Positions 10,480 to 20,914 of a DNA stretch of 64,000 bases are shown in pieces. The notes beneath the pieces are model-generated. The model worked only from the letters and a program-made list of their open reading frames with translations, did not search any database and was not told where the DNA came from. The position numbers and the translations under genes are program-made. The DNA is from Ctena decussata. Lineage: Eukaryota; Mollusca; Bivalvia; Lucinida; Lucinidae. The DNA is taken from NCBI GenBank assembly GCA_963989385.1, contig OZ022509.1, positions 55,347,431 to 55,411,430 on the forward strand, read 5' to 3'. The stretch's first letter is position 1. Each line of letters begins with the position of its first letter.

Positions 10480-10662
10480 TCATTTGACTTTCTCTGTAAG
10501 ATACACGGCTTTAATACCCTTATCTGTCAATTTTTGCACCTGCGCTTTCATAAACGCAGCTAAAGGAGACACTACTATGCAAGTGCAGTCTTTTTGTTTT
10601 TGAAGGGCATAGTTAACAGCTTCTTTCATAGCCATGATTCTACTGTAATTAAATCCATTCAT
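10480..10662 (-). pseudogene. RecQ-like helicase fragment
   Basis: The 60-codon frame contains IVVSPLAAFMKAQVQKL and GIKAVYL, which match the motif Ia region of RecQ-family DNA helicases (VVVSPL..LM.DQV..L..GI.A). The Walker A segment expected between the upstream KEAV helix and this motif is absent, so the fragment is deleted internally or split by an unseen intron. No other helicase motif was found nearby. It is probably the relic of a dispersed RecQ-like gene. Confidence 0.6.
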
Positions 10663-10856
10663 ATATGTTGTGTTGTGTTTACTCTTTGAGTTTCACAGAG
10701 GTAACTGTGGCTTATCTCATACCAGATGGTATCAATAATCTGTGGAAGCATCAAGGTAATAAAGCCATACTGGCCTACTTTGTAACTGTTAATGTCCTCG
10801 GAGGTAGCCATCATTTCTTGCTAGGCGAAGAAGTTGAGCCAGAGAGTATAGACTAG

Positions 10857-12265
10857 CTACAAATAATAAACTTGGATATTAATTATAAAAATGAAGTAAT
10901 AAGGTGAAAATTCTTCTTCGCCTAGTAGCTAGGCTACCAAATAACCTGAATTCTTGTGTATGATAAAATGAGCCTTGTAAAGAGAAAACCTGTCTTCGGG
11001 GTTTCTTAACAAGTTTGACAAAACCTGCCTGCGTAGCCACAGAAAGTAGCTAGAGGCTTGAAATTTAATATATGGAATCTTAATACATCATACTAGCATC
11101 ATCGCAACGAACAACAAAGGCGCTGATTAGACAGCGGGGATGCACAGTCTTATCTGCGCCAGGGCTTCGACTAACTTTCAAAATTTGGAAGTCCAGACTT
11201 CCTCGTCTTTGCTTCTTCAAGGTGTTGAAATTTGATTTATGTGTTTACCGTGATGATTCATTGACGAGTTAGAGGGTTATCATGCGAACCGAACAACCAA
11301 CTAAATGTTTTGTGCCACTTCAGAAACTGAGGGTGAGGTTGGGCCTGTAAAATCGATTTAAGCCCCCCAGTAATTCATTACTGACCGTTCCAAGGCGGTA
11401 GTTCTGTTGTGGTTCTTTGTTGCCTGTTTTTGGTGTCAGAGTTTCTGTGGTGTTTTGCCTTATGTGTGTTGTTGTTGTTTTTGGTTCGGTTTGGGTTGCT
11501 GAGTGGCCACCTTTTGGGAACAAGCTGCTCACTCGGTTGGCCATATGTTCTCTGTATCTTGATTATTTGTAATCTTAGTTGTTTCCAACTATGGTTTGAG
11601 GGCTGGATTTGGATTTTGATTGTTTCAGTTCCTGGTCTTTGCAAATTTTTTACTTTTTTTCCATGGTGTCAGATTCGGACGTAGTGAGAGAATTTTTTGG
11701 AAGTCCGAAGTTTAAAGGAATGACTTATGCATGGTTATTTTTACCTCACCCCCCCCCCCCCCCCCCCCCCCCTCCTTACACATCCCTCTCTCTCTCTCGG
11801 GACAAGATCGAACGGCCGTATGTGACAATTATCGGGCGTATGCAAGACGCCAGAGGTCTCATTTCTCGACTTACGGGAGCAAATCCTGGGCGTAATATAC
11901 GGTCATACGCCCGTTAACGGAAGCCCTGAATTTTTCTGCACAGTTGTTGTTCACATATGGCATAAACAGGTTTTCTCCTGATGAGGCTCAAATGAAGATT
12001 TTTCAGTAGCCAACCTTAATATATGTACAGGTATAGTATACCTGTAATTGAGAGTAAATCAGCAACACTTTACTAGCCTAGAGGCACAGGGTGAATGTAT
12101 GGCTAGCGGGCTGGTGCCAATTTCAACCACTTCGTTTTTCCCTCGTTCAAGGAAACTGATGTAGCTGTATTCTGCAAACAGAACATGTGTTTGGCTTTCT
12201 GGCATTCATGAAATGAAAGAATTTGTTGTACAAAAAATGACCTTAGGGTTTCAAACATTAGCACC
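10857..12265. other. Repeat-rich stretch without a recognised gene
   Basis: Apart from a C24 run (11,749-11,772), the stretch has two segments repeated elsewhere in the window: 11,325-11,400 (inverted match at 49,725-49,800) and about 11,600-11,645 (inverted match at about 60,560-60,610, inside the TIR element). Frames at 11,320-11,917 on both strands show no domain and are interpreted as chance. Confidence 0.45.
11749..11772. repeat. Poly-C run (C24)
   Basis: An uninterrupted run of 24 cytosines followed by CT dinucleotides. It has i-motif/G-quadruplex potential and is a likely place for length errors in assembly. Confidence 0.9.
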
Positions 12266-12269
12266 TAGT

Positions 12270-12545
12270 TAGTGGATTAATTGATTGATTGCTTTAAGTG
12301 TTACGGCCTTTGAGGCAGAATTTCAGTCTATTTCGGGCCGTCTCCAAGAGATAGGGAGAACGAATGAGAGAAATGATGTCCAGGGAGAACGAAGAGAGAA
12401 ATGATGTCCAAACAACCCCCACCCGCACCTACTGAAAGCGCAGTAGGCCCTTTTACGATGTTCCAAATCAGTAAGACGCCCAGGCACTGACGTTAAACAC
12501 AGCACCATCGCACCACCCGACCATCCCCTCCTATTTAAAGGCGCC
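12270..12545 (+). repeat. Fold-back repeat family, copy 1
   Basis: This is a member of the most frequent dispersed family in the window. Its signature is TTGATTGATTG, then GGGTTTAACGGCC, CAGTCTATATCGGGCCGTCT, CCGCACCTACTGCAAGCACA and CATCGCACCACCCGACCACC. Other copies lie at 12,955-13,446, 14,005-14,060, 15,235-15,945, 33,777-34,005, 45,527-45,680 and 63,010-63,215. It has no coding capacity. Confidence 0.8.
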
Positions 12546-12577
12546 AAGGGGAGAACATAAACTGTACTTTTCTAGGG

Positions 12578-12832
12578 TTGTCATCTGGCTTCCATGTGGG
12601 AGCTTCCATTGAAAATATGGCTAGCAGAATACTTAACTATATGGTCACAAACCGTCTTGCTGAGAAGTACAATTGGACTGATGTTAACAAGTCGGCCTTC
12701 ACAAGTTTGACAATACCTATTTTGTTGAAACGTAAAGTCGATTATTTTAGTCACTATATTTATCAGGCTCAGTCATGTGTTTGCAAGAAGACTCAACAAG
12801 GTTTTCAGATACGAGAAACTACGTATTTTTGA
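12578..12832 (+). pseudogene. DUF4806-like fragment
   Basis: The segment NMASRILNYMVTNRLAEKYN followed by W and NKSAF resembles the DUF4806 pattern (ILxxLxTNxLAxxxNWxG...K.AF), a domain common in cnidarian and lophotrochozoan predicted proteins, often near transposons. Only about 60 residues match. No upstream exon was recognised, and the fragment is flanked on both sides by the fold-back repeat family. Confidence 0.45.
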
Positions 12833-12954
12833 GGATAAGAAACAAGGTAAAGAATTTAGAAAATCAATTTTGTGCACTATCTTCTAAGTCAGTCAGAGCA
12901 CCACAAAACCAACAAAAGGGAGTAGCCTGTGCATCCATCATTTCACTTCTTGGA

Positions 12955-13446
12955 TAAGTTACACGCAACACCTTCGCACCACCCGACCACCCCCTTCTTG
13001 GATGACGGGGTGGTTGGGTGGTGCAAAGATGCTGCGTGTAACTTCCAGTGACGGGGCAGTAGGACAAGGGCTTACTATGCTTGCAGTAGGTGCGGGTGGG
13101 GTGTTTAGATTTTTTTCTCCCCTCTATCTCCCATTCTCTGGGAGACGGCCAGATACAGACTGATTTGATTGATTGTTTTGGGTTTAACGGCCCTTTGAGA
13201 CTGTTTTTAAGTCTATATCGGACCGTCTCCCAAAGAGAGGGAGAAAGAAGTGAGAAATGATAGACGAGAGAAAAAATGTCCAAACAACACCCACCGCACC
13301 TACTTGCAAGCACAGTAGGCCCTTGTCCTACTATTATCCAAATCAGTAGGACGCCCCTGCACAAAAAGTTACACGCAGCACCATCGCACCACCCAACCAC
13401 CCAAGATATTGACTGAAAAACTGTCTCAAAGGGCCGTTAAACCCAA
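12955..13446. repeat. Fold-back repeat cluster, head-to-head copies
   Basis: Copies of the family described at 12,270 occur here in both orientations. Minus-oriented sequence at about 13,006-13,160 is followed by a plus-oriented copy at 13,163-13,405 and a short inverted end to 13,446. The arrangement makes a large imperfect palindrome. Confidence 0.75.
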
Positions 13447-14620
13447 AATCAACCAACCTTCTTGGACGAGAGCTAGGAAATAATACTGCAGCTTTACGTA
13501 AACCATAGATCCATGGACTCCAAAGAGGTTGATCAGAATGCAGATGTATATGTTGAGCTGAATATTTACTGGGTCTGTCTGTTTGTTGTGCTTGGTATAA
13601 TTTAATTACGTATAATAACTATTTTCAGGTGCCATTAAAACAACCTTCAGACTATTGTCTATGGCAGAGAATGAATCCTGTATAAAATCTTTCCTCAAAT
13701 CGTTCCCATCCTATTATTTATATTGTGTAAATGTTTAAATGTATTGAAAAGTTCGAAATAAATTATATTTAAATCGACACCAGCTGCAGTGCAGATAATA
13801 CGTGAAATTATTTTCTGGGCTTTATCCCATTTATCAATTGAATATAAATAAATAAATAAAATGAAATAAAAAGGAGACACAGTTTCTTGTGCAGTTCAAA
13901 ATTAAATCATTTATAAAGGAGACAGAGTGTCTTGTGGAGTTCAAAATAGCATTTCGAGCGAACGATACATGTACCGTCTTTTTCATTCAGCACATTCTGT
14001 ATGAGTATTGATTGATTGTTTTGGGTTAAACGGCCCTTTGAGACAGTATTTCTCAAATCAGCTTCCTAGGTCAAGCCGTTCAAAAGTTGGAAAAATGCCA
14101 AATTGGAACAAGGGCCATACCTCCATCAAAATTTTATGGAATTCTCCCAAAAGATAATCAGGTAATCTTCTCCTCATACCCAGACAGTATGCCAAATATC
14201 AAAGCCATAGCTCAAATACTTTTTGAGATATCTTGCTAACAAGATATTCATCTCATTTTAACTCCAAAAAGGGGCATGACTTGAAGAAGAAAAAAAAATA
14301 TGTCAGCTATTTTTTCACAAGGAATCCATATATGAAATTTCAAGATCCTAGCTGGCAGGGTTACAAAGTTACAGCAGGCATGTAAAAGTAACTCACGCAC
14401 GGACAAGCCAAAAGCAATATGCCACACCAACTTTTTCAAAGCTTGGGGCATAAAAAATGTGAGAAGCTTTTGCATTCCGAAAGCTTCTGACATAATTTCA
14501 ACACAAAATTTCAGTGTATTTGGCTATAAAAGTGTAAAACACCGCGTTGACCTCTTAACGAGCTCGTTAGGGTTACGATGCTTTGAACAACTGGGCCCTG
14601 ATGTCAAGGCCATAGCTCAT
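13447..14620. other. Non-coding stretch with a molluscan-type simple repeat
   Basis: 13,447-14,000 shows nothing recognisable. A short fold-back family fragment lies at 14,005-14,060. From 14,060 to 14,460 the text (CTCAAATACTTTTTGAGATA, AAAAAGGGGCATGACTTGAA) resembles the unit of the 59,330-60,320 array. No gene was seen. Confidence 0.5.
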
Positions 14621-14628
14621 ATACCGAC

Positions 14629-15190
14629 ATGTCTTTTCTAGTTCAAACACGTCTTTACTCCAAACCCATCTGGTACAATAGAGAGAAAAATAAAAAAATA
14701 AAATGGATGTTACCTCTTTCAAAAGCTTTCTGGACTTTACATAAAGCATCTGACAGTGCTGAAGTCCAAATAGATGTCAATAACTCAATGATGCAGACTA
14801 GGATAAATACAATTGAGATTAAAAATGATCAACGCAAAAGCCTCTTGACAGCAGGAAAAAATGCTCATGAGGCAGTTAAAAACTCCTTAGACTCTCATCA
14901 AGGGGAGACCAAAGTCTTGAAATCTGCTTTCTCCAAAGACAATAAAAAACATCTGTGTGAAGTGAGGCAACAGAAGGAGATAATACTAGACCTATGAGAC
15001 CAGATTAATGTGCTCACTGCAAAGAATAGTGAGCTTCGTAGCAAACTGGAGGAGCTCAAGCTTGCTCGTGAGTATAAACTTGATGACTATGACGAAGTTA
15101 ACGATTATAAAGAGGAGACCCCGGAAGAGAACCGCGAAGAGAGAACAGAGAGGCATGTAGTGCTGAACAAAAAATCAAAGCATTTCTAGT
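14629..15190 (+). pseudogene. Coiled-coil acidic protein gene, copy A
   Basis: This is the paralog of 28,457-28,936. The frames encode a polar heptad-like region (KNSELRSKLEELKLA) and an acidic stretch (DDYDEVNDYKEE), and end in ERHVVLNKK. Breaks include an early frame change after SFKSFLDF and a TGA at 14,996, where copy B reads Arg (LDLRDQ). Acceptor-like TTTACAG at about 15,974 followed by GGGCTCACC matches the next exon position in copy B. The family is not recognised; coiled coil is inferred from composition. Confidence 0.6.
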
Positions 15191-15234
15191 AAGGTATGTA
15201 GCAGTTTACTTTATATTAAATTCAACATAGTATC

Positions 15235-15945
15235 AACTGATCGATTGTTTGGGTTTAACAGCCCTTTGAGACAGTATATTAGTCTATATCGGGCCGTCTC
15301 CCATAGAGAGTTTGATTGATTGATTGATTTGGGTTTAGCGGCCATTTGAGACAGAGAGAGACAGAAAAAAGTGAGAAATGTCAGACGAGAGAAAAAACGC
15401 CCAAACAACCCCCCCCCCCCCCCCGCACCTACTGCTAGCACAGAAGGCCCTTGTCCTACTTATATCCAAATCAGTAGGACGCCCCGGCACTGGAAGTTAC
15501 ACGCAACACCACCGCCCCCCCCCCCCCCGGGAATGGTCGGGTGGTGCGATGGTGCTGTGTGTAATTTCCAGGGCCGGGGCGTCCTACTGATTTGGAATAT
15601 AGTAGGGCAAGGGCCTACTGTGCTTTCAGTAGGTGCGGGTTGTTTGGACATTTTTTCTCTCGTCTATCATTTCTCCTCTTTCTCCCTCTCCGGGAGACGG
15701 CCCGATATAGACTGAAATACTGTCTCAAAGGGCCGTTAAACCCAAATCAATCAATCAATCCCCCCTCCCCCACAGAGAGTGAGAAGGAGGAGAAATGATA
15801 GGCGAAAGAAAAATGTCAAAACAGCCCTCACCTGCATTTACTGCAAGCACAGTAGGCCCTTGCCCTACAACATTCCATATCAGTAAGTCTCACCGGCACT
15901 TGAAGTTACACACAGCACCATCGCACAACCCTACTACCCCCAACA
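15235..15945. repeat. Fold-back repeat cluster within block A
   Basis: Three adjacent copies of the fold-back family lie here: plus (15,310-15,530), minus (15,530-15,755) and plus (15,755-15,945), with poly-C tracts at about 15,410-15,424 and 15,516-15,528. Block B has no counterpart, so the cluster arrived after the duplication. Confidence 0.8.
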
Positions 15946-16417
15946 TAGTATCAAATTATATTCTTCATTTACAGGGCTCACCAAAAGAAGGGTAAAATAC
16001 AGTAAAGCAAGAACCATCTCAGTATGTTAAATGTTTATTTAAGTTTAAAAGAGCTTTAAATAACAAGGCATAATAAAGATAAAGTATGTTATAAATGACA
16101 TCAGCTATGGAAAAATGCTATTAAACATAAAATAGTCTTATCTTACCTTGTTATTTTAACCCTTTCGCTGCCGTAGGCGACTCAAGTCGACTGCCTGGCC
16201 GACTGCCATATGCGACTTGCGTCGACAAAAGCTAGTACTTGTTTTTAGTAAGTTTCACAGTACAGTAAATATCACGCAGCACCCGGAAACTACTTTCACT
16301 TTGAAAACAAAGAAAAGTAGTGTGTTTACACATTTTGTTTGCAGAGTAGAAAGCGGAATTAAGTGAAAAAACTTTGATAAATAATACCTAAAAAAAAGTA
16401 AATTTTGTAAGTTCAAA

Positions 16418-18980
16418 ATGGCGTCTGGAACAAGGAAACGATCATATACACGTTCTGAAGTGCTTGATGCGATTTTTCAAGACAGTGACAGTGGGGGAAA
16501 TCAGTTAGAAAGTGATTCAAGCGATTCGGACAATGGGTCCAGTGCCTCTTTGGAGTCGCAAAGTGAACATGAGACCGACAGGTCAGACCCAGACTCAGGT
16601 GAGTGGTACTTTTAGAACCAAATTTTAGGGTGTCATATAATAAAAAGCATGTTGCATGTTATTGCCAGACTGCATTCATAATAACAGTCAAAGATGTTTC
16701 TTGCATGTTTACCTTATATTTTCAGCATGCAAAATGCATTTATTTTGCAGAGCAAAAACATGTACGAAGCAAAACAAAACAAGTATAACCTTGAAAAAAA
16801 AAAAGATGGCGCAGAGTGCTGATTTGAAAGTTAGCATATTTTAACATTATTGTGCATGCTATTGTCAACTATTGGCTGTGCATGCATGATCTTGTTAAAA
16901 AACTTGAATCTGCCAATTTCATGCTTCAGATAATGACAATGACCCTGGGGACCGAGGGGAGAGGGGAGGATCCAGGGGTAGGCGTGGAAGAGGTCGCGGT
17001 CGTCCTCGTGGACTTGGTCGTATACAAAGAGGACAAAATGTTCCTGGGCGAAACGTGCACAGAGCCAATGGCCATCGTAAAAAACTTAAATCTGCCAATT
17101 TCATGCTTCAGATAATGACAATGACCCTGGGGACCGAGGGGAGAGGGGAGGATCCAGGGGTAGGCGTGGAAGAAGTCGCGGTCGTCCTCGTGGACTTGGT
17201 CGTATACAAAGAGGACAAAATGTTCCTGGGCGAAACGTGCACAGAGCCAATGGCCATCTTGGCCATGCCCCAAGGATGCAGATCAACCGACCTCGGTGTG
17301 GCAGAATTGCAAACAGAGGGGGCCGGGGTAATGCTAATGTACAGAATGGTCAGGGTCAGCTGCCGAGACAAGGAGGGATCTTGAACTTGGAGCCATATGA
17401 TATTATAGATCCGTTTGAGAGTGACTGGTTACCAGATTACACACAAAGAAGAGGAGTTCTTGTTGATGCATCTGATTTCAAACCAGTTGATTATTTCAAG
17501 CTATTTTTTCCGGACAGTGCATTTGATCTCATTGCACGGGAAACAAACAACTATGCGATGTATTTCTTGGAAAATCCGATAGACCTTCCGCGGCATTCAA
17601 GATTTTCAAGTTGGGTAGACACCGATCCAGATGAGATACGGGCCTATACAGCATTGCAAATTGCAATGAGATTTTGCCAGAAAAATGCATTCGCAGACTA
17701 CTGGGGGAAATACTGGCTCTCTGCAGTACCATTTTGGGATGTAATGTCGAGAAACCGGTTTGAACTAATAACTTCGTTTCTGCACTTTGCAGACAATACT
17801 GCTGACAGACCTGAAAGAGGCCAGCCAGGACATGATCCTTTGTGGAAAGTAAGGCCACTTTTGGATCTCTGTGAAGAAAAATATACAACAGTTTACACCC
17901 CGACATGTGAGTTGTCCATTGATGAAAGTATGATAAATTTCAAAGGACGGGTACATTTAAGACAGTACCTACCCTCAAAACCATATAGGTGGGGAATAAA
18001 ACAATATGCCCGTTGTGAAAGCAAAACTGGCTATGCATTAAAACTCATTACTTACTGTGCATTAAAACTCATTACTTACTGTGGAAAGGGCTCTCAGGAA
18101 CTAGTACCAGGATTTTCTATCACAGAAAGTAATTGTCTCTCACTGTTGGATGGATATGATAATCGCGGTCACAAAGTTTTTACGGACAATTACTACACAT
18201 CTCCGTTACTGTACCAGGAACTGGAGAGAAGAGGGATTGGTGCATGTGGCACTGTTAAAGTAGAAGGAAATTCATGCCTTTGGATTAACATCCATATAGA
18301 TAACATCTAGATAAAGGTGACGACCCTGTATTTATGAGGTGTGACAATTTAGTAGCCTGCGCCTGGCACGACACAAAACGTGTCCATTTTCTTTCAACAA
18401 TAGCTACAAACAATACTTTAGAAAAAAGAATGAGGTCCAGAGGTGCTGAAGGGCGGCACAGGTTAGTTGAGAAGCCTGTAATGGCTGAAATATATAATCA
18501 GCATATGGGAGGAGTGGACATAATGGATCAAAAGCTAGGAACTTTTGCATTTCCGCATAAAAACTCAAAGTGGTATTCTGCCATCTATCACAGACTTCGT
18601 GAAGTTGCTCTAACGAACGGATATACTGTGTACTGTCAATCAAATCCAAATGAGTACCACCTAAAGCCTTCAGAGAAAACGTAATAGATGGTCTTCTGCA
18701 AGGGTATGAGAAAAAGAAGTCAAAAGTTGGACGCCCAACAAGTGTAGAGCAACCCTTGCGGTTAACGGAACGACATTTTGTCACGCAACATGAAGACCCA
18801 AAACATAAACCAGACTGCGTTGTGTGTAGTAGCAGGACAAAACAAGGATGGAAGAGAAAACAAACCAATTATATTTGTAGGCAGTGCAACTTGCCAATGT
18901 GCTTTATTCCATGCCATGAAATCTACCATACATACATTGACTTTCACGCAGCTGCAGCGAACATTGTGTACAATATGTAA
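16418..18980 (+). pseudogene. piggyBac transposase
   Basis: A DDE transposase (DDE_Tnp_1_7 class) that cuts and reinserts the element at TTAA. Exon 1 (16,418-16,598) starts MASGTRKRSYTRSEV and is acidic/serine-rich, ending at GTGAGT. A downstream exon encodes an Arg/Gly-rich stretch (GRRGRGRGRPRGLGRIQRG). Core motifs are LSIDESMINFKGR (first Asp), VFTDNYYTSPLL (second Asp) and GGVDIMDQ (third Asp region). The C-terminus has a Cys-rich finger (CVVCSSRTKQG, CRQCNLPMC, PCHEIYHT). Damage: a 182-bp tandem duplication of the RG exon, a 24-bp in-frame tandem duplication (ALKLITYC twice, about 18,034-18,081), a frame break at about 18,285-18,312 and another near 18,680. Confidence 0.92.
16906..17271 (+). 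repeat. 182-bp tandem duplication in the transposase gene
   Basis: The acceptor CATGCTTCAG plus the following Arg/Gly-coding exon occurs twice with a 182-bp period (exon starts 16,930 and 17,112). The copies are nearly identical. Only the second runs on into the catalytic domain; the first is followed by GTAAAA, which could serve as a donor. Confidence 0.9.
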
Positions 18981-19539
18981 TTACAAACAAGTGCCTATAT
19001 CATGTGCCAGAGCTTATAAAGTGCCAATTGTTTTACAAAACAGAGTCAATGAAATGAATTTATACATTTATACGATTAAATAAGTTCAATTAATGTTGGA
19101 TATTTACAAAAATGTGGGGTGTTTGCGGCAAAATGGCTAAAATCAGCTCATAATGGATATTTACGTGTTGAAAGGCCGTAAAATTTTCAATAATTGATTT
19201 ATTTAAATATTGTATTTGAATAACCAATAAATTGTCTGTTTACAGTCCAAATTTGAGCATGATATATTTATTCGTTCAAAAGATACAAGCATTTTACCTA
19301 AACCACCCAATAAATTTCCAAAATTTAAAAAAATATATATTTGGCAGCGAAAGGGTTAAACTCATTGAACACAATCAATAAAAATCTATTTAATTTGTAA
19401 AAGTACTGTTCAAGAAGACATAATAATAAAAAATACTACATGTGTAATAGTAAGGCTTGAAATGGAAATACAAAGATGTAAAATCTACTTAAAACTATTT
19501 CTAATCAAATTTAAAGAGTAACTACACTTCAGGAACTGA

Positions 19540-19703
19540 GTGAGTGAGTGAACTCGGGTTTAACGTCCCACCAACAACGAGGTCATACGGAGACGGGACC
19601 TCGGTTTAAAGTCTCATCCGAAAGACCGGAGAAGCGGGGGATCGATCTTGCGACCCCTGGATTGGTAGTCTGGAGTGTTATCCACTACACTACAGTCGCT
19701 CCT
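19540..19703 (-). mobile_element. tRNA-derived SINE with 12-bp target duplication
   Basis: Read on the minus strand, the SINE has an A box (TAGTGTAGTGG) and a B-box-like AGATCGATCCC. The flanking TTCAGGAACTGA (19,528-19,539 and 19,704-19,715) is a target-site duplication. The empty site, ACACTTCAGGAACTGACTG, is present at about 46,627. A second copy lies at 55,291-55,453. Confidence 0.88.
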
Positions 19704-20030
19704 TTCAGGAACTGACTGAATCAGATCCCAAACCCTATCCACATTATCAAAGGGAAACATTGACAAGGACATCCCCACAAACAATAAATTACAAGTGATA
19801 AGCCGAGTCAGCTGCTCTTTCCCAAATAGGTGGCAACTCAGCTATCTTTATTGAACTAAATAATTTAGACCTACAGAAGGTTACAACAGACTAAGCAAAT
19901 TATACGAAAAACATTTAACAACTATTTTTACCTACTTTCTGTATTTATTATAGAAGGATTAAAATGAGAACACAATGAATTAAGCAGCACCTAACATAAA
20001 ACGAATGCAACCGCAACGAAAACTACTAAA
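19704..20030 (+). repeat. Dispersed repeat C, copy 1
   Basis: Contains GATCCCAAACCCTATCCACA, CAAACAATAAATTACAAGTG and TCCCAAATAGGTGGCAACTC. Other copies are 46,616-46,862 continuing at 49,633-49,705 (plus) and 26,560-26,830 (minus). This copy is uninterrupted at about 19,940 where the 46.6-kb copy has a 2.8-kb insertion. Confidence 0.8.
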
Positions 20031-20109
20031 AACCATTTCTAATCATAACTATTTGAATTGTAAAAGTACTTTAAAATAAGACATAATGAGATATAATCAT
20101 CAAAAATAT

Positions 20110-20815
20110 ACTATGAGTATGTTCTGAAAAGTAGGATACTTTGGAAGTAAGGAACACATCAAAGAATAGAAAATAAGAGCCTCGGTTTGAGTCTGTTCAT
20201 GACTAGAAATGAAATGTGCGACACCAGCCAAGCTCCCTAGCACTGGCTTAAGCGGAACTCTATTTTCATAATAACTCAAATGAACTCGATGACCCCAAAA
20301 GGAACAGAAAATATAATCTGCACTATGATGATGTACGGGGAGAGTTTTACGGCCGCCACACGACACAAACAACATCTGCAGTGAAGGTAAATAAGTTCTG
20401 AAAAGTAAGATCCTTTGGAAGCAAGGAATACACCAAAGAATAGAAAATATCAGACTCGGTTTAATTGAGTCTGTTCATGATTAGCTATGAAATGTGCTAC
20501 ACCAGCCACGCCCCCTAGCACCAGCTTAAGCGGAACTGTGTTTTCAAAATTACTAAAGTGAACTCAATGATCCCAAAGGACCAGAAAATAACTGCATTAT
20601 GTTGATGTACGGGGAGACGTTTTACGGCCGCCACACGGCACAAACACCAGCTGCACAGAAGACAAATATGTTCTGAAAAGCAAGATCATTTCACACCAAA
20701 GAATAGAAAATAGCAGACTCGGTTTAATTGAGTCTTTTTATGACTAGTAATGACTTGTGCGACACCAGCTTAAGCGGAACTCTATTTTCAACATTACTTA
20801 AATGAACTCTAATGC
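20110..20815 (+). repeat. Three-unit tandem array (about 275-bp unit)
   Basis: Units at about 20,120-20,392, 20,393-20,668 and 20,669-20,815 (last truncated) share GTTCTGAAAAG, CACCAAAGAATAGAAAATA, AGCTTAAGCGGAACT and TTACGGCCGCCACAC. Block B lacks the array (29,600-29,640 is continuous), so it is an insertion. The ACGGCCGCCACAC part is shared with the 345-bp insertion in the integrase. Confidence 0.82.
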
Positions 20816-20914
20816 TTGTAATCAAAATATACAGTAATTGTTAAATCTACTATAAAACTATTGCTTTTAAACATATATTCATACAGATTTCAGCAGTACT
20901 GTTAGAGAACAGCA

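Larger units (their letters stand above)
16156..19359 (+). mobile_element. Complete piggyBac element with TTAA target duplication
   Basis: The left end reads TTAACCCTTTCGCTGCC and the right end reads GGCAGCGAAAGGGTTAA: a perfect 13-bp inverted repeat bounded by TTAA on both sides (16,156-16,159 and 19,356-19,359). TTAA duplication is diagnostic of piggyBac. Block B, at about 29,190, shows the uninterrupted site (CTTGTTATTTAAAACTC), so insertion followed the duplication. The element is 3.2 kb and contains a recognisable but broken transposase gene. Confidence 0.95.

Noticed and set aside
11320..11917. Overlapping frames on both strands around the C24 run
   Set aside because: No domain, mutually overlapping, and crossed by simple sequence and dispersed repeats.
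16852..17384. Open frames over the duplicated transposase exon on both strands
   Set aside because: They repeat with the 182-bp duplication and are out of frame with the Arg/Gly-coding exon of the transposase.
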